Shown: positions 1 to 6,875 of the stretch, in pieces
Numbering within the stretch: position 1 is the stretch's first letter
Layout: every line of letters begins with the position of its first letter
The notes under the pieces: generated by a model
Seen by the model: only the letters and a program-made list of their open reading frames with translations
What the model was told of the DNA's origin: nothing
The model's database searches: none
Program-made: the position numbers and the translations under genes
NCBI RefSeq assembly: GCF_008017455.1
Contig: NZ_VRTY01000053.1
Span: forward strand, 1-42,354
Origin: Pontibacter qinzhouensis
GTDB lineage: Bacteria > Bacteroidota > Bacteroidia > Cytophagales > Hymenobacteraceae
Reading direction: 5' to 3'
Length of the DNA stretch: 42,354 bases

Positions 1-590
1 TTGTTCGTGGCCCGGTTAATGGAGCGTTGCATGGTTTTTATCTTCTCGCTCAACAGCCCCGTAAGCCCGCCCAGCACCAGTATGCCAATCACAAAAATAG
101 GCACCAGCGCCCAGTGCTTCGTAACAGCATACCACACCAGAAACCCCACACCCACTACCGACGAAAACAGGATGTTGATAAAGGCATTTATAAACCGCTC
201 CGTATCGCGGCGCACCCGCTGCAGAATAGAGAGGGTTTCGCCGCTGTTCTGGTCGGCATATTCCTGGTACGAGAGCCGCAGCGTCTGCTTCAGGCCATCG
301 TTAAAAATCTGCACCCCGAACTTCTGCACCACCAGGTTGGTCAGGTACTCCTGAAATGCCTTTGCCAGCCTCGATAGCAGTGCCACCACCACCGCCAGCA
401 GCATCAGCCACAGCGCGCCCTTTACACGCTCCTCGGGAGGCAAATTAAAGGGTGGCGTAGCGTAACGGTCTATAATCTGCCCAAAAATAATAGGGTCTAC
501 GAGCGAGAGTACCTGGCTCAGGGCAGCCAGCAGCAACGACAGTAACACTAGCCCGCGGTTAGGCTTCAGGTAGTTCCAGAGTAGGCGCAT
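1..590 (-). CDS. ABC exporter, N-terminal transmembrane part (partial)
   Basis: The reverse strand reads open from an ATG at 590 to the left edge, giving about 196 residues that begin MRLLWNYLKPNRGLV. The pattern is that of the transmembrane domain of a half-size ABC exporter: a first helix near residues 14-32, a periplasmic stretch containing FNLPPEERV, a second helix near 60-75, the conserved region YLTNLVVQKFGVQIFNDGLKQTLRLSYQEYADQNSGE, and the following RVRRDTERF segment that leads into helices 3 and 4. In this family an ATPase domain follows at the C terminus and the protein works as a homo- or heterodimer exporting lipids, drugs or peptides; that part lies outside the window. The substrate cannot be told from this fragment. 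The upstream 180 bases towards the next gene are AT-rich and probably carry divergent promoters. Confidence 0.85.
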   Translation of the reverse strand, partial: MRLLWNYLKPNRGLVLLSLLLAALSQVLSLVDPIIFGQIIDRYATPPFNLPPEERVKGALWLMLLAVVVALLSRLAKAFQEYLTNLVVQKFGVQIFNDGLKQTLRLSYQEYADQNSGETLSILQRVRRDTERFINAFINILFSSVVGVGFLVWYAVTKHWALVPIFVIGILVLGGLTGLLSEKIKTMQRSINRATN

Positions 591-771
591 GCAGAACAGG
601 TTAAATAATAATAGTACATACCTACGCGAAAAATGTAGCGACGATGAGAGCAGACATCAATTTATATTCAGACTTAAAAATTAGGTTTATCCTATGTATT
701 AGTTTATGTTTATTGTTCAAATAGTTTTACTTATTAATTTATTCTTCCTATATACTTTTCTGCAGGATACC

Positions 772-1536
772 ATGCCACAAATCATTAATGGGAAAATGCC
801 AGATGGAATTCAAAATCCTTCGGCAGCTAAAGAGCTTGTTCTGCCGCACCAGCAGCAGGTTACGGGCATGGTGGTAGTGCAGCGGGCTACCATAGTTCGG
901 TATTTGCTGTTGGCAGGGGCAGTGCTGTTTCTGCTTCATGGTTTGGTGGTGCTGGCAATTTACAGTGGCCGCGCCGATAGCTTTTTACCCACCTGGCAAG
1001 CCACCTTTTACTTCGACAAAGAAGGTAACCTGCCATCGTTTTTCAGTGCTTTTCTGTTGCTGTTGGCCTCGTTATTTCTGGGCCTAATTGCTGCCTGCAA
1101 ACAACAGGAGAAGAACTTTTTCTCGGGATATTGGGTGGCGCTGGCGCTTATTTTTCTGTTCCTGGGTATAGATGAAGCTGCCGGTATGCATGAGCTCGTG
1201 CTGAGCAAGTTTAGCAATGGGCATGTTGTGTGGGGGCAGGCAAGTGGTGCTGCTATGCTGGTGTTTGCGACATTTTACTACCAGTTTTACAAAAGCCTGA
1301 ACAAAGCTACCCGCCGTGGTTTTTTTGTTGCCGGGTTCTGCTTTTTGTTTGGGGCCGTTGGTCTTGAAATGGTTGGAACGGGTTTGCTGGCACAGGGCAT
1401 GAACGACCGTGAACTGGCTTTTATGCTCGTGATGACACTGGAGGAAGTGTTTGAAATGGGGAGTATACTTTATTTTGTGTCTGTTCTGCTGCAGTACCTC
1501 AAAAACTACCCAGTCCTGGGCATTGCTGTAAAGTAA
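772..1536 (+). CDS. polytopic membrane protein of unknown function
   Basis: I do not recognise a named family. The protein has about seven hydrophobic segments. The third is followed by LGIDEAAGMHELVL and the last ones contain GLEMVGTGLL and MTLEEVFEMGSILYF. Acidic and histidine residues (D, E, H, E, then E, E, E) thus sit at or inside membrane segments, a pattern typical of membrane proteins that bind a metal or carry protons; this is inference. An in-frame ATG exists at 706, but the DNA from 700 to 770 is very AT-rich and looks non-coding, and the ATG at 772 has AGGA a few bases before it, so I prefer 772. If 706 is used, a hydrophobic 22-residue leader is added. The next gene starts 74 bases downstream on the same strand. 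Confidence 0.7.
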   Translation: MPQIINGKMPDGIQNPSAAKELVLPHQQQVTGMVVVQRATIVRYLLLAGAVLFLLHGLVVLAIYSGRADSFLPTWQATFYFDKEGNLPSFFSAFLLLLASLFLGLIAACKQQEKNFFSGYWVALALIFLFLGIDEAAGMHELVLSKFSNGHVVWGQASGAAMLVFATFYYQFYKSLNKATRRGFFVAGFCFLFGAVGLEMVGTGLLAQGMNDRELAFMLVMTLEEVFEMGSILYFVSVLLQYLKNYPVLGIAVK

Positions 1537-1609
1537 AGTAGCTCCTTAACGTAGAAGGTGGCTTTTGTGGTAAATTTCAGCGGATTCCTTTAGCTAAACA
1601 ATAACGTTT

Positions 1610-2086
1610 ATGGCTACTTACACCTACAAAACAGGCAGGTATTTTTCTGGAGGCGCGCGCATGCTCGCGTGGGTGTTAGCGGCTATTGGCGTGGTGGCTG
1701 TTCTGAAAGGAGTATTGGCCGGAGTGTTGCTGTTTTCGGCTGCCATTGTAATGGAATTGACTTACAAGGCTGTGCAGTTCGATCTGCAACAGCGCAGATA
1801 TGGGCAGGGAGTGCAGCTATTCGGCAAATTTTTCGGGGCGGAGCAGCCGCTTCCGGAGTTGGAGTTCCTTTACCTGAAGCGCAACAACTACAGCCGCTTA
1901 GCCGAATCGAGGGGGTCGATGGCAACGTTTTACAGCACCAGGTTCGATGGCTACCTGCAACTGGCAGGAGGCGCCAAACTGCACTTGCTACAGCAGCAGG
2001 TTAAAGAAACCGCCTTACAGCAAATGAACAAAATAGCCCAGGACCTGGGTGTACCCTTGCACGACCTGACAGAGGTGCCGCTCTGA
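1610..2086 (+). CDS. small membrane-anchored hypothetical protein
   Basis: This 158-residue protein has two closely spaced hydrophobic segments near residues 18-50 (LAWVLAAIGVVAVL and LAGVLLFSAAIVMEL) and then a soluble basic/aromatic C-terminal part of about 105 residues. The topology resembles small bacterial proteins with a helical hairpin and a cytoplasmic PH-like domain, but no diagnostic motif is visible, so function is unassigned. It follows the unknown membrane protein at 772-1536 by 73 bases and may be cotranscribed. The strong hairpin at 2174-2205 could end its transcript too, because that hairpin is followed by TTTT on the plus strand. Confidence 0.65.
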   Translation: MATYTYKTGRYFSGGARMLAWVLAAIGVVAVLKGVLAGVLLFSAAIVMELTYKAVQFDLQQRRYGQGVQLFGKFFGAEQPLPELEFLYLKRNNYSRLAESRGSMATFYSTRFDGYLQLAGGAKLHLLQQQVKETALQQMNKIAQDLGVPLHDLTEVPL

Positions 2087-2167
2087 CGCGCAACTAAACT
2101 CTTCACTGCCAAGGCAGTTCCCATCAATATATTCTACATGTTAAATCGTGTTTAACTGAGATGGCAT

Positions 2168-2207
2168 AAAAAGAAGCGGCCCCAGAATTGCTTCTGGGGC
2201 CGCTTTT
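2168..2207. terminator. strong bidirectional intrinsic terminator
   Basis: A 12-bp perfect GC-rich stem (GCGGCCCCAGAA at 2176-2187 with TTCTGGGGCCGC at 2192-2203) has a TTGC loop and extends by two A-T pairs. On the minus strand it is followed by TTCTTTTT, and on the plus strand by TTTT. It lies directly after the 3' end of the tRNA-like RNA at 2210-2345 and after the plus-strand gene ending at 2086. Confidence 0.85.
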
Positions 2208-2209
2208 GC

Positions 2210-2345
2210 TGTAGGGGGAGGAATCGAACCTCCACGAAGTAGTTAGGCAAAAATCTTTGTACTAAAAAGTGTAAAATAGCTGCTTTATCCCAGATTCTCC
2301 ACCCCCGAGAGAGGAGGGCTTGTCTGCCAGTTTCAACACCCTACA
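2210..2345 (-). ncRNA. tRNA-Leu-like RNA with enlarged variable arm
   Basis: On the minus strand the RNA begins with TGTAGGG (2345-2339), which pairs perfectly with CCCTACA at its 3' end (2216-2210). TG follows, then a 3-bp D stem (TTG/CAA) around AAACTGGCAGA, then a 5-bp anticodon stem CCCTC/GGGGG around the 7-base loop CTCTCTC. A canonical T arm (GGAGG, TTCGATT, CCTCC) precedes the acceptor. The spacing matches the normal tRNA-Leu at 40366-40449 base for base up to the variable arm. There GGAG (2297-2300) and CTTC (2236-2239) form the same 4-bp stem as in tRNA-Leu, but the loop has 57 bases instead of 4. The anticodon by position is CTC, base 37 is U, the discriminator would be G, and CCA is not encoded. 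It has its own promoter and terminator. It could be a decoding tRNA with an odd arm, a pseudo-tRNA or a regulatory tRNA-like RNA. Confidence 0.7.
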
Positions 2346-2364
2346 TTGTTTGTTACTGATGATA

Positions 2365-2396
2365 CAAATGTATACGAAAGTTTATTATGTTGCAAA
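2365..2396 (-). promoter_or_regulatory. Bacteroidota-type promoter for the tRNA-like RNA
   Basis: On the minus strand TTTG (2396-2393) is separated by 20 bases from TACATTTG (2372-2365), a match to the TTTG ... TAnnTTTG promoter of Bacteroidota. The predicted start lies a few bases before the tRNA-like RNA at 2345. Confidence 0.65.
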
Positions 2397-2797
2397 TATT
2401 TTATCAAAAATAATTTATTTTTTTTCTATTCGTAAGAATTAATGCAATAGCTTGATAAAATTGCAATGGGCTATACTGCTGAATGGTTTATACGGAACTA
2501 CTGCAGCAGAGGTTAGGTGTTTTTAATTTTGATTGCTTAATATTGTCAGCTACTGCATCGTAAGTTGTTGTTTTACAGAGTGAGTAGCGAAAAATTGATT
2601 CGGCTATCTGGCGTTAAATTCTTTTTTAAAGCTACCGCCATTTACTCAGCATCACCTGCTGCTGCTTAGCAGCCTGAGTAGGCGGTTTATTACCTTTAAA
2701 CTACCAAATAAACCTCTTGCTGAAGCTTCTAAAAGCTTGTGTAGCAGAATACTAAATAGTTTCTTATCTTTCTGCTACAATCAAAACAAAATGAAAT
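2397..2797. other. AT-rich intergenic region, no gene seen
   Basis: About 400 AT-rich bases separate the tRNA-like RNA (minus) and the DUF2911 gene (plus). TATCTTTC at 2765-2772 is a one-mismatch form of the TAnnTTTG promoter box, 25 bases before the DUF2911 start. No well-spaced upstream TTG goes with it. I see no open frame or repeat copy here. Confidence 0.5.
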
Positions 2798-3328
2798 ATG
2801 AAAAACAATCGTTTGTTCCATTCGCTTTTGATGCTCGTGCTGTGTCTGCTGGTTTCGGCCGGAGCCAGTGCTCAGAACGACAAAGCAGATCGGCCTAGCC
2901 CGCCAGCTACAGCCACAGGTAAAATTGGCCAGGCTACCGTTACCATTAACTACAGCAGCCCGGCAGTTAAAGGCCGCACACTCTGGGGCGACAAAATACC
3001 ATATGGGAAAGTATGGCGTGCCGGAGCCAACGAAGCTACCACCTTTGAAGTAGATCAGGATGTGACAGTAGAAGGTAAAACGCTGCCTGCCGGTAAGTAC
3101 AGCCTGTACACCATTCCGGGCGAAGACCAGTGGACAGTTATTTTCAATAAAACAGCAGACCAGTGGGGCACGCAATACAAAGAAGATCAGGATGCTTTGC
3201 GCGTAATGGCAAAACCCCGAAAAGCAGCTGCCATGCAGGAGCGCCTGGTATACGATGTAAAAGCACCGGGCTTTATCTTACGCTGGGAAAACCTGGAGTT
3301 GCCAGTAGCTGTTAACGCTAAAAAATAA
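2798..3328 (+). CDS. exported DUF2911 protein
   Basis: The 176-residue protein starts with a clear signal peptide (MKNNRLFHSLLMLVLCLLVS followed by AGASAQ) that would be cleaved after AQ, placing the mature protein in the periplasm. The mature part carries the DUF2911 pattern: VTINYSSPAVKGRTLWG, then IPYGKVWRAGANEATTFE, then LPAGKYSLYTIPGEDQWTVIFNK. These are the usual conserved blocks of this Bacteroidota-rich family, and the length is typical of single-domain members. The biochemical function of the family is unknown. It has no close same-strand partner upstream. The GNAT gene starts 117 bases downstream. Confidence 0.9.
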   Translation: MKNNRLFHSLLMLVLCLLVSAGASAQNDKADRPSPPATATGKIGQATVTINYSSPAVKGRTLWGDKIPYGKVWRAGANEATTFEVDQDVTVEGKTLPAGKYSLYTIPGEDQWTVIFNKTADQWGTQYKEDQDALRVMAKPRKAAAMQERLVYDVKAPGFILRWENLELPVAVNAKK

Positions 3329-3444
3329 GCAGTAGCGGCCGGAGCAGGAGCCTTAAAATGCTGCTGTGCCGGCTGCTCTTGTTTTTGCCCGCTTGTTGTT
3401 AGCAACGGGTGCACCACTTCTTCTATGAGACACATCTTACCCCG

Positions 3445-4002
3445 ATGATACAGTTTAAGGAGGAAATCAGGACAGACAGAATGCGGCTAAAAGTGCTGCG
3501 GCACCAGAACGCCGAGGTGTTTGCCTCGCTGGTTTCGAAGAACAGGAGCCGGTTGCAGGAAAGCTTCCCGATAACCGTTTCAAGAGCCACTGATGCTGCC
3601 TCTGCCGGCACTTATCTGCAAGAGCTGGAGCTGGACCGTAACACAGGCAGGTCTGTGTTGTACGGCCTCTGGTTCAGGGAGACGCTGGTAGGCATGATTA
3701 TCGTAAAAAACATTGATTGGCGAATACCCAGGAGCGAAGTCGGCTACTTCGTTTCAAAAACCTACGAAGGGTTGGGTTTTACCTCAGAGGCGCTGAAAGC
3801 TGTTTGCGACTACTGCCTGGAGGAGCTTTCTATTCTAAAGATCTGCGCCAAAATAATTCCGACCAACAGCCAGAGCCGGCAACTGGTAGAGAAACTCGGT
3901 TTTTTGCTGGAAGGGACACTCCGCAAAGAGTATAAAACAGGTTTAGGAGAGGTAGTAGATGTCTGTTATTACGGCTTGTTAAACTTAGATGATAAAACGT
4001 GA
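3445..4002 (+). CDS. GNAT N-acetyltransferase, RimJ/RimL type
   Basis: About 185 residues with the layout of the RimJ/RimL branch of GNAT acetyltransferases, which move an acetyl group from acetyl-CoA to an amino group, often on a protein N terminus. The first strand begins IRTDRMRLKVLRHQNAEVFASLV. The central part, VGYFVSKTYEGLGFTSEALKAVCDYCLEEL, corresponds to motif A with the pyrophosphate loop (here EGLGFTSEA). The end, NSQSRQLVEKLGFLLEGTLRKE, is the classic motif B region with the EKLGF signature. An upstream in-frame ATG at 3409 would add 12 residues unlike the family; the ATG at 3445 places the first strand correctly. The substrate is not predictable. A copy of the dispersed 58-bp element begins 28 bases after the stop. 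Confidence 0.88.
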   Translation: MIQFKEEIRTDRMRLKVLRHQNAEVFASLVSKNRSRLQESFPITVSRATDAASAGTYLQELELDRNTGRSVLYGLWFRETLVGMIIVKNIDWRIPRSEVGYFVSKTYEGLGFTSEALKAVCDYCLEELSILKICAKIIPTNSQSRQLVEKLGFLLEGTLRKEYKTGLGEVVDVCYYGLLNLDDKT

Positions 4003-4029
4003 ACTACCCTGGTTCCCGCTGAAGAAACG

Positions 4030-4085
4030 AATTATTCTAATGAAAATGCCCTTCCAATAGTTTTCAAAGCTCACATCACCAAGCC
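4030..4085 (+). repeat. dispersed 58-bp intergenic element, copy a
   Basis: It starts AATTATTCTAATGAAAA, then TGCCCTTCC, and ends in CCAAG at 4079-4083, with the fixed 51-base distance to the end box. It is fused tail to tail with copy b, so that 4030-4139 forms a symmetrical inverted repeat centred on CCAAGCCCTTGG (4079-4090). Confidence 0.85.
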
Positions 4086-4139
4086 CTTGGCAACATTTTC
4101 ATCAAATTCCTTCTGAAGGCTATTTTCGTTAGAATAATT
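4084..4139 (-). repeat. dispersed 58-bp intergenic element, copy b
   Basis: Read on the minus strand it is AATTATTCTAACGAAAA, TAGCCTTCAGAAGG, a variable centre, and CCAAGGGC, with 51 bases between landmarks. It is the partner of copy a in the 110-bp inverted repeat between two convergent genes, so it may also form a long hairpin in both 3' UTRs. Confidence 0.88.
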
Positions 4140-4320
4140 GCTGCCCGCTACTATAGCATCGTAACGATGTGTCTTACTAAAGCAGCAGCTTTTACCTAAA
4201 GAACTGATAAAAACCATACTAAACGCGCCATTGGAGTACCTTCAGTTAAATGGTTGATTTTAGCTTAAACGAAGCTCCTGACGTTCTGCGCTTTTCTGAT
4301 TGGCAGTGTTGACTTCAGGG
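4140..4320. other. rest of the convergent intergenic region
   Basis: Together with the two element copies this completes the 318-base gap between the GNAT gene and the GluQRS gene. No gene or further structure is visible in this part. Confidence 0.5.
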
Positions 4321-5268
4321 TTAGGCTATTCTCTGCTCTACAACAACAGGCACCTCTTCCTGCTTAAACCTTTCCAGAAAAGTATGTGCATCTGTAACAG
4401 GAGACCCTTGCCAGCCGAGCAGCTGTGCCAGTAACTGCCAAAGCTCTGTTTTAGACAGGCCTTGTTGCCGCATGTGGTGCACCGATAAAGCTCCATCCGA
4501 TTTAGAAAGTTTATCGCCTGCGGCATTGAGCAGCAGCGGGTGGTGAAAAAACTGCATGTTAGCAAAAGCCGTGTTACCTGTGCATGCTGCCAGATATACT
4601 TGTGCTGCCGTAGAGGTTAGCAGGTCCTGGCCCCTTACCACCAGGTTTATGCCCATCTGCAGGTCGTCGCACACCGAAGCTACCTGGTAAGCGGGTATAC
4701 CATCTTTGCGGCGAACAACGAAGTCGGGCATTTGTTGCCAGAGCGGCACTTCGTAGTTCTGTTGCAGCAGCTGATCGTAGAAACAAACCTTTTCGTGCTC
4801 CGGAACCCGAATACGCCAGGCTGTGCCGGGTTCCGAGAGGGGCACTTGCCTGGAGCGGCAGGTGAGGGGGTACAGCCCTTGCGGCGATACTGCCGCAATC
4901 TGGCTTCTGGAACAGGGGCAGGCGTAGAGCAGGTTTTTTGCCTGCAGTTGGTCCAGCAACTGGCGGTAGAGCGGCAGGCGCTGGTGTTGCGAGTAGTTCT
5001 TTAAAAAATCGTCGGGAGAGGCAGGTCCTTCGTCATAATCGATGCCCATAAACTGCAGCGTCTCGAAAATGTTGTGCAGGTATTCGGGCCTGAAGCGGGT
5101 GTTGTCCAGGTCATCAATGCGCAAGGCAATGGTGCCGTTCTGGCTTCTGGCCAGCGCCCATGTCAGGGCAAACGAGAGCACATTGCCCAGGTGCAGGTAG
5201 CCACTCGGAGTGGGGGCTATGCGGGTCCTGATCCGGGCCTTTGCTAACGGGGGCTTCTGTGGTTCCAA
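4321..5268 (-). CDS. gluQ: glutamyl-Q tRNA(Asp) synthetase-type enzyme
   Basis: At 315 residues this is a truncated GluRS paralogue with the catalytic domain and no anticodon-binding domain, the size of GluQRS (about 300). Members activate glutamate and attach it to queuosine at the wobble base of tRNA-Asp. Visible motifs are RIAPTPSGYLHLGN (HIGH-type motif, residues 16-29), the glutamate-pocket segment ALRIDDLDNTR (48-58), zinc ligands C117, C119, Y133 and C137, WRIRVP, the VVRGQDLL segment and DKLSKSDG (KMSKS motif, 252-259). All key residues appear intact. The minus-strand ATG at 5268 is followed by MEPQKPPLAKARIRTRIA. The gene stands alone, convergent with the GNAT gene. A full-length GluRS would be about 500 residues, so that alternative is unlikely. 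Confidence 0.9.
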   Translation of the reverse strand: MEPQKPPLAKARIRTRIAPTPSGYLHLGNVLSFALTWALARSQNGTIALRIDDLDNTRFRPEYLHNIFETLQFMGIDYDEGPASPDDFLKNYSQHQRLPLYRQLLDQLQAKNLLYACPCSRSQIAAVSPQGLYPLTCRSRQVPLSEPGTAWRIRVPEHEKVCFYDQLLQQNYEVPLWQQMPDFVVRRKDGIPAYQVASVCDDLQMGINLVVRGQDLLTSTAAQVYLAACTGNTAFANMQFFHHPLLLNAAGDKLSKSDGALSVHHMRQQGLSKTELWQLLAQLLGWQGSPVTDAHTFLERFKQEEVPVVVEQRIA

Positions 5269-5695
5269 ATTCTTGTTGGCAATTATTTTTCTATCGGAAA
5301 AAATGTAACGAGGGCTCCAGATTATAACATGTGTAGTTTAACTCGGTTTCTTCTGGCTTAGTTTTAAGCGGCATCATCTAAATTTGGCGAAGTTCCGAGG
5401 AGAGCACAAACTATCTTGCCTTCTGATGAAGTTAACAAAAAAATAAACACTGGTTATATACATGGCCCATTGGCAGCTATTTCCCTGCTTTTGCCTTGCA
5501 ATTTATTTATGATGATTTTTGGATTCAAGTACAAAAGCTATTATCTAGGAGCTTGAATAAGTAGCTGTTAACGGAGCAGGAAAATGTGTGCTGCCCTTAA
5601 ATAACTTTATCTGAAGCAGGAAAGGCAACGGTCGGCTGCTTCAGATAAACAAAAGCTGCTCTTATTATTTTCTATAGCATACCTAACGTTTACAG
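5269..5695. other. intergenic region between gluQ and the GH43 gene
   Basis: About 430 AT-rich bases between two divergent genes, so both promoters should lie here. No gene is visible. The only clear structure is the 14-bp inverted repeat at 5606-5649, listed separately. TAACTTTA at 5602-5609 resembles a TAnnTTTG promoter box with one mismatch and overlaps the left arm of that repeat. Confidence 0.5.
5606..5649 (+). promoter_or_regulatory. 14-bp inverted repeat before the GH43 gene
   Basis: TTTATCTGAAGCAG (5606-5619) and CTGCTTCAGATAAA (5636-5649) are perfect inverted copies separated by 16 bases. The structure ends 46 bases before the GH43 start and overlaps a possible promoter box. It could be an operator for a dimeric regulator or a stable hairpin in the leader RNA. 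No T-run follows it, so a terminator is less likely. Confidence 0.6.
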
Positions 5696-6640
5696 ATGAT
5701 TAAGTTGAAGTTCTTGCTTTTACTACTCTTGCCAGCTCTCTGGTCCTGCACCACCTCTCGCCAGGCGGCCGCTTCCGAAGAGGAAGAAGTATACCTATTC
5801 TCTTATTTTAAAGGCAATGGCGATGGCTTGCACCTGGCCTACAGCAACGACGGCTACAACTGGCAGGCCCTGAAAAACGACTCCATATTTTTAAGGCCAA
5901 CGGCCGGTAAAGACAAACTGATGCGCGACCCCTGCATTATCAGAGGTGGCGATGGCAAGTTTCATATGGTCTGGACGGTGAGCTGGAACGAGCGAGGCAT
6001 TGGCTACGCCAGCTCCACCGACCTGCTGAACTGGTCGGAGCAGCAGTATGTGCCTGTAATGGAGCACGAGCCGGGCGCACGCAACACCTGGGCCCCCGAA
6101 ATTACCTACGACGACAAAACCGGAGAGTACTTGATTTACTGGGCCACCACCATTACCGGCCTTTACCCCGAAACCCAGTCAAGTGAGGAGAGTGCCTACA
6201 ACCACCGCATGTACTACGTGACCACCAAAGACTTTAAAACCTACAGCGACACCAGATTGCTGTACGAGCCGGGCTTTAACGTAATAGATGCCACCATCGT
6301 GAAAGACAACAACCGCTTTGTTATGTTTCTGAAGGATGAGACACGGGAGCCTCCTCTAAAGAACCTTAAAGTAGCCTTTGCTGATAACCTGACTGGCCCT
6401 TATTCAGCGGCTGGTCCTCCTATAACAGGCAATTACTGGGCTGAAGGCCCTACCACACTTAAGCTAGGCAACACCTGGACCGTGTACTTCGATAAGTACC
6501 GCGACAAAGCCATGGGCGCCGTGCAGTCGGAAGACCTGCAGAACTGGACCGACATCTCTGAAAAGATTTCCTTTCCGAAAGGAATGCGGCATGGCTCCAT
6601 TTTTAAAGTTACCAAGTCAGAATTTGAAAAGCTGCAATAA
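5696..6640 (+). CDS. GH43-like glycosidase, predicted lipoprotein
   Basis: The 314-residue protein begins with a lipoprotein signal, MIKLKFLLLLLLPALWSC, with the lipid-bearing Cys at residue 18. The rest has the repeated five-bladed propeller look of glycoside hydrolase family 43: YFKGNGDGLHLAYSNDGYNW, MRDPCIIRGGDGKFHMVWT, GIGYASSTDLLNW, NTWAPEITYDDKTGEYLIYW and YWAEGPTTLKLGNTWTVYFD. Family members cleave arabinose- or xylose-containing glycans by inversion. The Asp of RDP and the Glu residues of WAPEI and AEGP sit where catalytic and pKa-setting acids are usual, though I cannot align them exactly. It probably sits on the cell surface or in the periplasm and trims plant or algal glycans. No sugar transporter is adjacent. 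A 14-bp inverted repeat lies in front. Confidence 0.82.
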   Translation: MIKLKFLLLLLLPALWSCTTSRQAAASEEEEVYLFSYFKGNGDGLHLAYSNDGYNWQALKNDSIFLRPTAGKDKLMRDPCIIRGGDGKFHMVWTVSWNERGIGYASSTDLLNWSEQQYVPVMEHEPGARNTWAPEITYDDKTGEYLIYWATTITGLYPETQSSEESAYNHRMYYVTTKDFKTYSDTRLLYEPGFNVIDATIVKDNNRFVMFLKDETREPPLKNLKVAFADNLTGPYSAAGPPITGNYWAEGPTTLKLGNTWTVYFDKYRDKAMGAVQSEDLQNWTDISEKISFPKGMRHGSIFKVTKSEFEKLQ

Positions 6641-6805
6641 GTGCACCTGGCTGCCTTTTCTGTCCTGTAGCACCCATAGAGAGTCCTCTGCTTAGCAGAA
6701 GCTATAGGGAAGCTCCTTTTTACGAGACATTGTAACTCAAAACTTTTCACTCTTAACTAATAAAAGGTCTAGCATCTACTATCGATCATCTAAAATCTAA
6801 AAAAA

Positions 6806-6836
6806 CCTTCTGAAGGCCTTTTTCATTAGAATAATT
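6806..6836 (-). repeat. dispersed intergenic element, copy c (half)
   Basis: Read on the minus strand it gives AATTATTCTAATGAAAA, AGGCCTTCAGAAGG. The CAAGGGT box is not found at the expected distance, so the distal part is lost. It lies between convergent genes and touches the terminator at 6833-6866. Confidence 0.8.
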
Positions 6837-6866
6837 TGAGGGGAAGTCGTTGCTTCCCCTCAAATT
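6833..6866. terminator. bidirectional terminator between GH43 and TonB receptor genes
   Basis: A perfect 14-bp stem, AATTTGAGGGGAAG (6833-6846) with CTTCCCCTCAAATT (6853-6866), has a 6-base loop TCGTTG. It lies 10 bases after the TonB receptor stop codon (minus strand) and about 190 bases after the GH43 stop. Confidence 0.75.
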
Positions 6867-6875
6867 TAATAGCAA

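Noticed and set aside
2210..2345. tmRNA as an explanation for the tRNA-like RNA
   Set aside because: The RNA is too short, lacks a tag reading frame, and has an intact D and anticodon arm, which tmRNA lacks.
2210..2345. group I intron in a tRNA-Leu gene
   Set aside because: The extra 57 bases are in the variable arm, not the anticodon loop, and are far too short for a group I intron.
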